Assembly: GCA_034440635.1 (NCBI GenBank)
Contig: JAOTON010002098.1
Span: 911,001-975,000 of the forward strand
From: Lepas anatifera
Lineage: Eukaryota; Arthropoda; Thecostraca; Lepadidae
Length of the DNA stretch: 64,000 bases
Reading direction: 5' to 3'
The notes beneath the pieces are model-generated. The model was not told the DNA's origin. It did not search any database and was given only the letters and a program-made list of their open reading frames with translations. Positions 33,606 through 45,173 of this stretch are shown here, piece by piece (position 1 is the stretch's first letter; the number at the start of each line of letters is the position of its first letter). A program made the position numbers and the translations under genes.

Positions 33606-33824
33606 GTAGAAAGTGACAGTGACAACGATGAATCTAGAAAACACCTTTTTTATAAAAATGATGCCAGTGAATATGTTATTTTTATAAGAAAGGTGTTAGA
33701 TCTAGATTCATCGTTGTCGATGAATCTAGAAAACACCTTTTTATAAAAATGATGCCAGTGAATATATCATTTTTATAAAAAAGGCGTTAGATCTAGATTC
33801 ACCGTTGTCACTGTCACTTTCTAC
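33606..33824. repeat. Nested 219-bp palindrome (hairpin of hairpins)
   Basis: The outer arms GTAGAAAGTGACAGTGACAA (33606) and TTGTCACTGTCACTTTCTAC (ending 33824) are exact inverted repeats. Inside are two tandem copies of a roughly 88-bp unit, each itself palindromic: it opens GATGAATCTAGAAAACACC, carries ATGATGCCAGTGAATAT at its centre, and closes GGTGTTAGATCTAGATTCA. No coding content. It lies between (TA)n and a PLE relic and may be part of PLE-associated terminal repeats. Confidence 0.85.
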
Positions 33825-33876
33825 ATGTATATATCTTTGTGTTTGTGTTCACTTATCTATTCTAGTCGACTAACAC

Positions 33877-34456
33877 AATGTTAGATGACTGTCACCTCAG
33901 TAAGGCCACCACAGAAAGAGAAAATAACCATACACTACAGAAAAGTACTCACACCGGGATGGAAAGCAGACGAGAGAGTCATAAGGGACATTGTCACACG
34001 CAACACTGCTTCGTCTGATGATAGTAAACAGTTCCACCTGAACATCTACTATAAAAATCCCAAGACTTCCTGCCTAGTCATGAAAAACAACACTAACCAG
34101 AAAACCAGACCACTGAAGCAAACCAACGTAGTATACCAATACAAATGTACTGCCGGGGACTGTGCAACCCGCGAGGTATACTACGTTGGTCACACAACCA
34201 CTACACTCAGCTGCAGACTGACAATGCACCTCCAAGACGGTGCTCCTAAGAACACACCCTTGACCAGCACAACATCACCCTCACCCGCAACATGCTCACA
34301 TCAAACACTAAGATCATAGCACACTGCAATGACCGGCGACGACTAACAACGCTTGAAACCATCATCATTCGCAACAAGTCGCCGGTCATAAACATTCAGA
34401 CTAAACAGCTCACTAGACTACCACTTTACGATAGGAAAAATCAGTTCACACTCTAG
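33877..34456 (+). mobile_element. Second Penelope-like element relic (connector and GIY-YIG)
   Basis: The frame from 33885 shows the PLE connector (KITIHYRKVLTPGWKADERV, then FHLNIYYKNPKTSCLVMKNN), the Cys motif YQYKCTAGDC and the endonuclease core YYVGHTTTTLSCRLTMHLQD. A frameshift near 34245 moves the remainder to another frame (ITLTRNMLTSNTKIIAHCND, then KSPVINIQTKQLTRLP) ending at TAG 34454-34456. No RT domain is present. It is better preserved than the copies at 21 and 32 kb and clearly a different subfamily from both. Confidence 0.83.
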
Positions 34457-36339
34457 TGGGCATATTTATTTGGATACTTTTTGTTTCCGCTAAGTAGAGG
34501 GTTGAAAAACAGACTGCAACGCTACACTCATTTGAATTAAAACTAAGAAATTTGATACATTGCGTGATACTTTGTACATTGTTATATTACTTGTGTGTTT
34601 ATGAGTCGACTCTGCAACTGAGTCGACTCTGGTTTAACCCAAACATAAACGTTAGTCAACTTATATCTGATTAAAGGCTAATTTAGTCGATTTAGAGTCA
34701 GCTCTGAACCTAAGTCGCGATTCAACACGTTTGCCTAGTGGAAGAAGCCTAGTAAAGTTTGGTTAGAGAGTAAGCAAACATGAAGATATGTATTCGGGGA
34801 ACAACGATTTAAAATTATATTCCAATATACAACAGCGAAAGAGAAGAGGAAGCTGATGTCGCCTTGTTTGAATTTCAGGAGAAACACAGTTTGCCACAAC
34901 GCCCCACTCCTGGGCCTGTCATCGTTCCGCTTCTTCCTAATCGGAAAACCCCTTAATCAGATACCAATCTAGAGGAATTGGCGCGCCGGTCGATAACCTA
35001 TAGCCTCTCCTACCCCACCATCCCCCGACTGCCACCGCTGTCTAGCGACGCTCGGAATCCCGTGTTGCACGTTTTTGCGCAACTATTTATCGGACTGCGG
35101 CTAAAACGGGCCCATGTGTGACGTCACTGTGAGGACCGAGCATAACATACGTCTGAAAGCTCGCCTGGATTGAAGCGGTTCTCCAAAATCTAGTGGTTGA
35201 TCTGATACCGGTACGTCTGTGTTCACTGTTTTGGATAGTGGGAATGTTTCCTTGTTGCACGCTGCTCAGAAGCGCCAATAACATAAAATCGTGACTAAAG
35301 ATACTCTGTCAGCCGAGAAGCCGATGAAAAATTTACAGTATTCTCTGTCCCAGACTAGGGTTCTACTCACGTAGACCTGCATGCTGGGAAACATGTTGTC
35401 GATTTATCAGCTGGGGTTGGAGCAGGTCAACAACTTCAAAAAGATTTTGAACCATCCGGAACACAACGTCAAACAGCGCACCGCTGTTTTTATCTTCACG
35501 ATATCTTTCTATCTGGCCCATTGGTTGCATGGCTTGCATGCGCGGGATATCCGGCATAAGCAGGCACCGGGACACCAGTGGGTGGAAGTTGTTGCTCCGA
35601 AAATCCTCTACCCAGAGCCTGTTTAATGATTTCCCATGTTGTGCACGTCACCTTCGTGGACTGACGTGAAAGGTGATTTGGTTAATGGCGCTATTGGTTC
35701 TGCACGAACGTGTTTCGTTAAAGCTTCATCGGATTATTCTTCTTAATATTCCGTTTTCTTAGATTGACTTTCGTAAGTCACGTGTAAATGGGAGCGATCT
35801 ACGTACATGCTCACTCGAAATCAATCGATACAAATGATCTATGCATTTCTTAGTATGCTAGGATTTGTAGGTGAAATCAGTAGTTCAGTTTTTGGAAATG
35901 AAATCTGATACAGAATGGATACTTAAGATTGCCTTTCTAAAGATATGTGAACACTGGAAACTTATCTGAACAAAATGAGAGGCAAGTGAAAAGCTGTGTG
36001 AAATTAAACATGTTTGTGCAACGTGTGGAGTTTCATCTGTATTCAGGATTTGGATCGCTCGGGGGTCATCCATCCTGTGAAAAGTGAAAATATTAAGAAG
36101 CTCAATCCTAACTAACCCCTATTTCTGAAAGGTAAGAACTGGTTTTACCTTTCGTTTATGTTTCCTATAAATATCCTAAACGGTTGCAATAAGGCTTCGG
36201 AAACTTCCTAACTTTACCTAACCTAGGCAATTCTGCATTCTTATAAGTTTCAATGGGGGGTGGTACTATGACTTAATAATTAAAAGAAAACCAATTTAGC
36301 AGTAAGTTCAGCATATGCAATATCGAAATACTTGGCCAG
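34457..36339. other. Unassigned spacer with one unexplained 81-codon frame
   Basis: No element is recognised in this 1.9 kb, one of the cleaner stretches of the window. An 81-codon frame at 35381-35626 starts with ATG and reads MLGNMLSIYQLGLEQVNNFK, then a hydrophobic TAVFIFTISFYLAHWLHGL that could be one membrane segment. I do not recognise it and see no paired splice sites. Smaller frames on both strands lack features. Confidence 0.3.
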
Positions 36340-36531
36340 ACAGATACTATGTGAAATCGATAAGACAAAGCATCAACCTCATTATCGACTACTGTGACGT
36401 TGTTTATGGACACCTTACTGCACTAGATAACTTGAGACTAAACAGATAACAAAACCGAATTTCAAGACTAATAACAGTAGCGCCAATAAGGACATCTATT
36501 GAGCGCTTGATGCATGAGCTAGCGTTTGACT
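36340..36531 (+). mobile_element. LINE RT C-terminal fragment, part 1 (left of hAT insertion)
   Basis: The frame reads SINLIIDYCDVVYGHLTALD, an internal stop, then RISRLITVAPIRTSIERLMH and ELAFD. This is the thumb region of a CR1/Jockey-type reverse transcriptase. It breaks off exactly at the target duplication of the hAT-like composite and resumes at 38547. Confidence 0.72.
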
Positions 36532-38546
36532 CAGGGCCTTGTCTAACATACAAACTAGGTGGGACTCGTCCCACCTAGTTTGGCCAGATCCCACCTAGTT
36601 CAGTAGAAAACATCCCACGTAGTTTATATTGGCTTGGGTGGAAGCTGTGTGTAATAAAATAATCATTTACGTCCATGAACATTCTAGAATATGTGTACCT
36701 CACGTGAGACCTATTCAGGGGCTGTATTTCTTAAAATCCATCTGATACATGTTTTATTTTGGACCATCATAAGCTGAGCTTAATCTGCGATCCCCTGGGG
36801 GCATCAATGGCCCCCTCTAAATTCGAAAATACGGTGGTTAGCGCAAATGTGCAAAGCGCATTAGAAAGCTCTTGTGAAGTCAGTAAGATTTTAATGTGCA
36901 TTTTTAAGCGCTCAAGTCAATGGTTTGACATCCAGAGGTCAATTTAGATCACGATAGTCTATTTCCACCAAAATGTGCAATGCTTAAGAAATCTGGGCAG
37001 GGCCAGGAGCTATTAGATCTGGCCATTAGAGCTGTTGAGATCTGGTAAAAGTCTTGTGATAGGAAAATACCAGGCTTTCTCTGCTATGTGGAATATTATG
37101 ACCTCCGGCCAGTAAATTTGACCTCCAGAGGTCACATTGTGACCTAATTGACCTGAGGTCACGAAAGGTTAGAGTGACCTTGCCGTATATCAAATGAAAT
37201 CCAGTGACTAGACATACACGATGACGTTTGATTCAGTGCCTTAGCTTGGTAAGGTCAAAAGTTATCGCCAAAACACTTACTTTACCCCTGGTAACCTGTG
37301 ATTACCTCAGATAGGTCAAAGGGCAACTATCGCACCTGGGACCCGTAAAAGGTGTTCAAGAACGAATTTCTGAGCAATCTGAGCATTTGCAACCATTTTT
37401 GTGACTTTTAGATCATAAGACAGCATTTCCCATGTTTTTTTTGTCTATGGGAGAGGTCACCTTGTAACCTAAACTCATGCCACCAAATCAAACAAACCTG
37501 AAGATATATTTTTAGACCCTGAAGGGTTCATGCAGAGTAGAAAGTTTCAAATCGATCGGCGTAGAAATGCAGCTATGGTAGAGCTCAAAAGTTGAGGTGA
37601 GGTAACCTTGGCTGACCTCACCTGGTGACCCGACCTAGTGTGGCATGTAGTAAAAAAATTCGGGGATGATGGGAAAATGATTGGGTGAGAGGAAGACCTG
37701 TCAACCAGGGTGCTGCACCTCGTTGTTTTTCTGTTCTTTTGAAAAAAAACCTTAGGGGCCATTGATGCCCCTCGGTGGGACAAGGGTGAAGAATGCTAGC
37801 TTATGTCGGCCTACCCTAAAGTGTGCGAAGAAAACCCCACGAATGCGCCGAATAATCGAATGCGCATAAAAAACCTCACGTCATTTGTCAACCTGGGAGC
37901 CCGCTTATCATGCCTGAGGCGGGTTTGGGTGACGGCAGAATGAGTTTTTATTCGTGATGCTTTTTATTGGTGGCTAAGAGCTATATTTTATATATTTCTG
38001 TGAAGAACAAAGAAAATATATTTTCAGATGAATGAAGGCTCGTTCTGTTTTCCGAATAGGTGGGTGGATATTTTAAGGTTTTTGTTGTTTTTGTATTGCA
38101 ATTTAAGCTGGATAAGAGTATTGTTCCAATGAAATGAAACATGAGGGTAGTTTTATAGAAGCATCAAAGGTGTCCCCATAAATTGTTCCTGTGACGACAG
38201 ACTCCCTGTGGGGGCTCTGGGGAGGGATTCAGCGCAAAATGTTTCTTAACTATCGTGCCGCTGCCTCCATTTACATCTTGGTGCATTGCGTTACATAGAG
38301 TGTATATGGAGTGGATAAATATTATCATGAAAAAAGGAACAGTTCTAACGTGAAAATAAATTCAATTTCCCTTGCATCCGTCACGCACCAATTGCACCGT
38401 GCAGCGTTTTTTTTTTTTTGCTTGCTTGTCGACTTGGCCTGTCTTCCAACAGAAGGTTAGTTTTAGCATTTCTGCCTTTGCATCGGGTAGGGTTGGTTGA
38501 GTTATATGAAATCCCACCTAGTGGAAATTCCTGAGACGAGGCACTG
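36532..38546 (+). mobile_element. 2.0-kb hAT-like composite element, copy B
   Basis: Ends CAGGGCCTTGTC and GACGAGGCACTG are inverted repeats. The 8-bp target duplication GTTTGACT is perfect (36524-36531 and 38547-38554). It matches 16768-19028 throughout but lacks the 447-bp MITE, and differs from copy A by an extra segment of about 265 bp at 38225-38490. It contains the internal TTAA element at 36784-37786. No transposase is encoded. The host sequence is a LINE 3' end. Confidence 0.9.
36784..37786 (+). mobile_element. Nested TTAA (piggyBac-like) element inside composite B
   Basis: Follows TTAA at 36780-36783 and ends CGGTGGGACAAGGG next to a decayed TGAA (37787-37790). It is 1003 bp, close to the free copy at 46025-47034. 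It holds several TGACCT/AGGTCA pairs, for example TGACCTCCAGAGGTCA near 37122. Confidence 0.75.
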
Positions 38547-38554
38547 GTTTGACT

Positions 38555-38816
38555 CGCAGACGACAAGATGAGGAATTCACCGACTGACGTTTTCTTCAAA
38601 CTAGTCCATCGCGCACACCTGTTTCCAACTTACTTCCAAAATCTGAAATCTGATACAAGGTCTACAGTGAACCCATTTGCCTTCCCAAATCATCGTCCAT
38701 CAAGCTTTCGCAGGTCTTATTTTCCCTCCATTATTCGTGATTGGAATGCGTTGCCAACAAATGTCTTTAAGCATCTTCAACTGTGTTCAAAAACAACATT
38801 GCCAAACTATTGAGTG
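38555..38816 (+). mobile_element. LINE RT C-terminal fragment, part 2 (right of hAT insertion)
   Basis: Continuation of the fragment ending at 36531. After the duplicated GTTTGACT the frame reads TDVFFKLVHRAHLFPTYFQN, then FRRSYFPSIIRDWNALPTNV, the usual C-terminal block of CR1/Jockey-like ORF2 proteins, and stops at 38814-38816. One small frameshift lies near 38570. Confidence 0.75.
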
Positions 38817-39128
38817 GTTCAGCTTCAGCTGACTACTTTTATACGGCGCGAAAACAAAAACACACCTTACACTTTACTTAAAAACCGCACACTTCCACTT
38901 AACGCTTATCATTATCAAATACAAAAGTTATTAACTACAGGCTTCCCTTGTGGATCACCAATGGTTAACTCCAAGCATTTTACTCCGCACTGTCCTCTTT
39001 ACAACTTATATCGTCAGGCTCTTCTAAGTCAACTAACATTCCGCAACGTAGACATCCGACAAGCACAAATAACACGCTTTATGACCAATCTTCCTCAGGG
39101 CACAACACTTCCAGCCCGGCAGGGTTGA
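38817..39128 (+). other. Possible second retroelement C-terminal remnant
   Basis: A 104-codon frame shows HFTPHCPLYNLYRQALLSQL, similar in layout to the His-Cys C-terminal motif (H....C...R..L) that follows RNase H in I-type LINEs. No RT or RNase H precedes it in this frame. The assignment is tentative. Confidence 0.35.
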
Positions 39129-39140
39129 ACCGAAGCCGGA

Positions 39141-39643
39141 GCACTCCATTGCAATCCGCACTCCATTGTCACTGCGCACTCCATTGTCACTGCGCACTCC
39201 ATTGTCACTGCGCACTCCATTGTCACTCCGCACTCCATTGTCACTCCGCACTCCATTATCACAGCGCACTCCATTGTCACTGCGCACTCCATTGTCACTG
39301 CGCACTCCATTGTCACTGCACACTCCATTGTCACTCCGCACTCCATTGTCACTCCGCACTCCATTGTCACTCCGCACTCCATTGTCACTCCGCACTCCAT
39401 TGTCACTCCGCACTCCATTGCACTGCGCACTCCATTGTCACTCCGCACTCGATTGCACTCCGCACTCCATTGTCACTCCGCACTCCATTGTCACTGCGCA
39501 CTCCATTGTCACTGCGCACTCCATTGTCACTGCGCACTCCATTGTCACTGCGCACTCCATTGTCACTGCGCACTCCATTGTCACTGCGCACTCCATTGTC
39601 ACTCCGCGCTCCATTGTCACTGCGCGCTCCATTGTCACTGCGC
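39141..39643. repeat. 18-bp minisatellite, about 28 copies
   Basis: Tandem unit CACTCCATTGTCACTSCG, with S mostly alternating C/G in blocks. A few units are shortened or altered (CACTCCATTG-CA, CGCTCCATTG). Because 18 is a multiple of three, several frames on both strands stay open and produce repetitive pseudo-proteins; none is a gene. Confidence 0.97.
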
Positions 39644-39690
39644 TTAATACGCGCAACCAGATGTGGTCCGGCGGGGAACAACACGGACTA

Positions 39691-42600
39691 CACCGTCGAA
39701 TGTGTAGGGAGCGGGGGTCAAAAGTGAGGGTGGCGGCGGCGTTCCACCGTCGAATGTGCAGGAAGCGGGGATCAAAAGTGAGGGTGGCGGCGGCGTTCCA
39801 CCGTCGAATGTGTAGGGAGCGGGGGGTCAAAAGTGAGGGTGGCGGCGGCGTTCCACCGTCGAATGTGTAGGAAGCGGGGATCAAAAGTGAGGGTGGCGGC
39901 GGCGTTCCACCGTCGAATGTGTAGGGAGCGGGGGTCAAAAGTGAGGGTGGCGGCGGCATTCCACCGTCGAATGTGTAGGGAGCGGGGGTCAAAAGTGAGG
40001 GTGGCGGCGGCGTTCCACCGTCGAATGTGTAGGAAGCGGGGGTCAAAAGTGAGGGAGGCGGCGGCGTTCCACCGTCGAATGTGTAGGGAGCGGGGGGTCA
40101 AAAGTGAGGGTGGCGGCGGCGTTCCACCGTCGAATGTGTAGGGAGCGGGGGGTCAAAAGTGAGGGTGGCGGCGGCATTCCACCGTCGAATGTGTAGGGAG
40201 CGGGGGTCAAAAGTGAGGGTGGCGGCGGCGTTCCACCGTCGAATGTGCAGGAAGCGGGGATCAAAAGTGAGGGTGGCGGCGGCGTTCCACCGTCGAATGT
40301 GTAGGGAGCGGGGGTCAAAAGTGAGGGTGGCGGCGGCATTCCACCGTCGAATGTGTAGGAAGCGGGGGTCAAAAGTGAGGGTGGCGGCGGCGTTCCACCG
40401 TCGAATGTGTAGGGAGCGGGGGTCAAAAGTGAGGGTGGCGGCGGCGTTCCACCGTCGAATGTGCAGGAAGCGGGGATCAAAAGTGAGGGTGGCGGCGGCA
40501 TTCCACCGTCGAATGTGTAGGGAGCGGGGGTCAAAAGTGAGGGTGGCGGCGGCATTCCACCGTCGAATGTGTAGGGAGCGGGGGTCAAAAGTGAGGGTGG
40601 CGGCGGCGTTCCACCGTCGAATGTGTAGGGAGCGGGGGTCAAAAGTGAGGGTGGCGGCGGCGGTCCACCGTCGAATGTGCAGGAAGCGGGGATCAAAAGT
40701 GAGGGTGGCGGCGGCATTCCACCGTCGAATGTGTAGGGAGCGGGGGTCAAAAGTGAGGGTGGCGGCGGCATTCCACCGTCGAATGTGTAGGAAGCGGGGA
40801 TCAAAAGTGAGGGTGGCGGCGGCATTCCACCGTCGAATGTGTAGGGAGCGGGGGTCAAAAGTGAGGGTGGCGGCGGCGTTCCACCGTCGAATGTGCAGGA
40901 AGCGGGGGTCAAAAGTGAGGGTGGCGGCGGCGTTCCACCGTCGAATGTGTAGGGAGCGGGGGTCAAAAGTGAGGGTGGCGGCGGCATTCCACCGTCGAAT
41001 GTGTGTAGGAGCGGGGGTCAAAAGTGAGGGTGGCGGCGGCGTTCCACCGTCGAATGTGTAGGGAGCGGGGGTCAAAAGTGAGGGTGGCGGCGGCGTTCCA
41101 CCGTCGAATGTGCAGGAAGCGGGGATCAAAAGTGAGGGTGGCGGCGGCATTCCACCGTCGAATGTGTAGGGAGCGGGGGTCAAAAGTGAGGGTGGCGGCG
41201 GCATTCCACCGTCGAATGTGCAGGAAGCGGGGGTCAAAAGTGAGGGTGGCGGCGGCATTCCACCGTCGAATGTGTAGGGAGCGGGGGTCAAAAGTGAGGG
41301 TGGCGGCGGCATTCCACCGTCGAATGTGTAGGGAGCGGGGGTCAAAAGTGAGGGTGGCGGCGGCGTTCCACCGTCGAATGTGTAGGGAGCGGGGGTCAAA
41401 AGTGAGGGGTGGCGGCGGCATTCCACCGTCGAATGTGTAGGGAGCGGGGGTCAAAAGTGAGGGTGGCGGCGGCGTTCCACCGTCGAATGTGTAGGAAGCG
41501 GGGGTCAAAAGTGAGGGTGGCGGCGGCATTCCACCGTCGAATGTGTAGGAAGCGGGGGTCAAAAGTGAGGGTGGCGGCGGCATTCCACCGTCTAATGTGC
41601 AGGAAGCGGGGATCAAAAGTGAGGGTGGCGGCGGCATTCCACCGTCGAATGTGTAGGGAGCGGGGGTCAAAAGTGAGGGTGGCGGCGGCATTCCACCGTC
41701 GAATGTGTAGGGAGCGGGGGTCAAAAGTGAGGGTGGCGGCGGCATTCCACCGTCGAATGTGTAGGGAGCGGGGATCAAAAGTGAGGGTGGTGGCGGCGTT
41801 CCACCGTCGAATGTGCAGGAAGCGGGGATCAAAAGTGAGGGTGGCGGCGGCGTTCCACCGTCTAATGTAGGGAGCGGGGGTCAAAAGTGAGGGTGGCGGC
41901 GGCGTTCCACCGTCTAATGTAGGAAGCGGGGTCAAAAGTGAGGGTGGCGGCGGCGTTCCACCGTCTAATGTGTAGGGAGCGGGGGTCAAAAGTGAGGGTG
42001 GCGGCGGCGTTCCACCGTCGAATGTGCAGGAAGTGGGGGTCAAAAGTGAGGGTGGCGGCGGCGTTCCACCGTCTAATGTGTAGGAGCGGGGGTCAAAAGT
42101 GAGGGTGGCGGCGGCGTTCCACCGTCGAATGTGCAGGAAGTGGGGGTCAAAAGTGAGGGTGGCGGCGGCGTTCCACCGTCGAATGTGTAGGGAGCGGGGG
42201 TCAAAAGTGAGGGTGGCGGCGGCGTTCCACCGTCTAATGTGTAGGAGCGGGGGTCAAAAGTGAGGGTGGCGGCGGCGTTCCACCGTCGAATGTGCAGGAA
42301 GTGGGGGTCAAAAGTGAGGGTGGCGGCGGCGTTCCACCGTCTAATGTGTAGGGAGCGGGGGTCAAAAGTGAGGGTGGCGGCGGCGTTCCACCGTCGAATG
42401 TGCAGGAAGTGGGGGTCAAAAGTGAGGGTGGCGGCGGCGTTCCACCGTCGAATGTGCAGGAAGTGGGGGTCAAAAGTGAGGGTGGCGGCGGCGTTCCACC
42501 GTCTAATGTGTAGGGAGCGGGGGTCAAAAGTGAGGGTGGCGGCGGCGTTCCACCGTCGAATGTGCAGGAAGTGGGGGTCAAAAGTGAGGGTGGCGGCGGC

Positions 42601-45070
42601 GTTCCACCGTCGAATGTGTAGGAGCGGGGGTCAAAAGTGAGGGTGGCGGCGGCGTTCCACCGTCTAATGTGTAGGGAGCGGGGGTCAAAAGTGAGGGTGG
42701 CGGCGGCGTTCCACCGTCGAATGTGCAGGAAGTGGGGGTCAAAAGTGAGGGTGGCGGCGGCGTTCCACCGTCTAATGTGTAGGGAGCGGGGGTCAAAAGT
42801 GAGGGTGGCGGCGGCGTTCCACCGTCGAATGTGCAGGAAGTGGGGGTCAAAAGTGAGGGTGGCGGCGGCGTTCCACCGTCGAATGTGTAGGGAGCGGGGG
42901 TCAAAAGTGAGGGTGGCGGCGGCATTCCACCGTCGAATGTGTAGGGAGCGGGGATCAAAAGTGAGGGTGGCGGCGGCGTTCCACCGTCGAATGTGTAGGA
43001 AGCGGGGGTCAAAAGTGAGGGAGGCGGCGGCGTTCCACCGTCGAATGTGCAGGAAGTGGGCATCAAAAGTGAGGGAGGCGGCGGCATTCCATCGTCGAAT
43101 GTGTAGGGAGCGGGGGTCAAAAGTGAGGGTGGCGGCGGCGTTCGACCGTCTAATGTGCAGGAAGCGGGGGTTAAAAGTGAGGGTGGCGGCGGCGTTCCAC
43201 CGTCGGATGTGTAGGGAGCGGGGATCAAAAATGAGGGTGGCGGCGGCGTTCGACCGTCTAATGTGCAGGAAGCGGGGGTCAAAAGTGAGGGTGGCGGCGG
43301 CGTTCGACCGTCGAATGTGTAGGAAGCGGGGATCAAAAGTGAGGGTGGCGGCGGCGTTCGACCGTCTAATGTGCAGGAAGCGGGGGTCAAAAGTGAGGGT
43401 GGCGGCGGCATTCCACCGTCTAATGTGCAGGAAGCGGGGATCAAAAGTGAGGGTGGCGGCGGCGTTCCACCGTCGAATGTGTAGGAAGCGGGGATCAAAA
43501 GTGAGGGTGGCGGCGGCGTTCCACCGTCGAATGTGTAGGAAGCGGGGGTCAAAAGTGAGGGTGGCGGCGGCGTTCGACCGTCTAATGTGCAGGAAGCGGG
43601 GATCAAAAGTGAGGGTGGCGGCGGCGTTCCACCGTCGAATGTGTAGGAAGCGGGGGTCAAAAGTGAGGGTGGCGGCGGCATTCCACCGTCTAATGTGCAG
43701 GAAGCGGGGATCAAAAGTGAGGGTGGCGGCGGCGTTCCACCGTCTAATGTGCAGGAAGCGGGGATCAAAAGTGAGGGTGGCGGCGGCGTTCCACCGTCGA
43801 ATGTGTAGGAAGCGGGGGTCAAAAGTGAGGGTGGCGGCGGCGTTCGACCGTCTAATGTGCAGGAAGCGGGGATCAAAAAGTGAGGGTGGCGGCGGCGTTC
43901 CACCGTCGAATGTGTAGGAGCGGGGGTCAAAAGTGAGGGTGGCGGCGGCATTCCACCGTCGAATGTGTAGGAAGCGGGGGTCAAAAGTGAGGGTGGCGGC
44001 GGCATTCCACCGTCGAATGTGTAGGGAGCGGGGGTCAAAAGTGAGGGTGGCGGCGGCATTCCACCGTCGAATGTGCAGGAAGCGGGGATCAAAAGTGAGG
44101 GTGGCGGCGGCATTCCACCGTCGAATGTGTAGGGAGCGGGGATCAAAAGTGAGGGTGGCGGCGGCATTCCACCGTCTAATGTGTAGGGAGCGGGGGTCAA
44201 AAGTGAGGGTGGCGGCGGCGTTCCACCGTCGAATGTGTAGGGAGCGGGGATCAAAAGTGAGGGTGGCGGCGGCATTCCACCGTCTAATGTGTAGGGAGCG
44301 GGGGTCAAAAGTGAGGGTGGCGGCGGCGTTCCACCGTCGAATGTGTAGGGAGCGGGGGTCAAAAGTGAGGGTGGCGGCGGCGTTCCACCGTCGAATGTGT
44401 AGGGAGCGGGGGTCAAAAGTGAGGGTGGCGGCGGCGTTCCACCGTCTAATGTGTAGGGAGCGGGGATCAAAAGTGAGGGTGGCGGCGGCATTCCACCGTC
44501 TAATGTGTAGGGAGCGGGGGTCAAAAGTGAGGGTGGCGGCGGCATTCCACCGTCGAATGTGTAGGAAGCGGGGGTCAAAAGTGAGGGTGGCGGCGGCATT
44601 CCACCGTCGAATGTGTAGGGAGCGGGGGTCAAAAGTGAGGGTGGCGGCGGCATTCCACCGTCTAATGTGTAGGGAGCGGGGGTCAAAAGTGAGGGTGGCG
44701 GCGGCGTTCCACCGTCTAATGTGTAGGGAGCGGGGGTCAAAAGTGAGGGTGGCGGCGGCATTCCACCGTCTAATGTGTAGGAAGCGGGGGTCAAAAGTGA
44801 GGGTGGCGGCGGCGTTCCACCGTCGAATGTGTAGGGAGCGGGGGTCAAAAGTGAGGGTGGCGGCGGCGTTCCACCGTCGAATGTGTAGGAAGCGGGGATC
44901 AAAAGTGAGGGTGGCGGCGGCGTTCCACCGTCGAATGTGTAGGAAGCGGGGGTCAAAAGTGAGGGTAGCGATGGCGTTCCACCGTCGAATGTGTAGGAAG
45001 CGGGGATCAAAAGTGAGGGTGGCGGCGGCGTTCCACCGTCGAATGTGTAGGGAGCGGGGATCAAAAGTGG
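39691..45070. repeat. 54-bp GC-rich minisatellite, about 100 copies
   Basis: A 54-bp unit, CACCGTCGAATGTGTAGG then GAGCGGGGGTCAAAAGTG then AGGGTGGCGGCGGCGTTC, repeats over 5.4 kb (roughly 100 units). Variants are few and fixed in position: G/A in GGGGR-TC, GTGTAGGGAGC versus GTGCAGGAAGC, TCGAATG versus TCTAATG. They occur in local patches and in alternating pairs. A few units have 1-3-base deletions. The multiple-of-three period keeps most frames open on both strands, including a 989-codon minus frame (42234-45203). I regard these as artefacts, with no start context, splice signal or composition suggesting translation. Confidence 0.98.
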
Positions 45071-45087
45071 CCGTGGCGGTGGCCATG

Positions 45088-45173
45088 GGTGGAGATCCGG
45101 GGGGGTTGGGGTGGTCAGGACCCCCCTGATTTGGAAATCGAGAGAACCTGGGGGTCAGCCCGGATCCTACACC
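45088..45173. mobile_element. 86-bp G-rich MITE remnant at satellite edge
   Basis: GGTGGAGATCCGGG at the left and CCCGGATCCTACACC at the right are inverted repeats around a short interior containing CAGGACCCCCCTG. It resembles the GGATCC-type MITE ends elsewhere and sits immediately after the last satellite unit. Confidence 0.5.

Noticed and set aside
33141..34000. Hammerhead ribozyme of the Penelope-like elements
   Set aside because: CTGATGA occurs (for example near 34014, within coding sequence) but without the following stem and GAAA core in the right arrangement. None of the other CTGATGA/CTGACGA hits I checked on either strand fitted.
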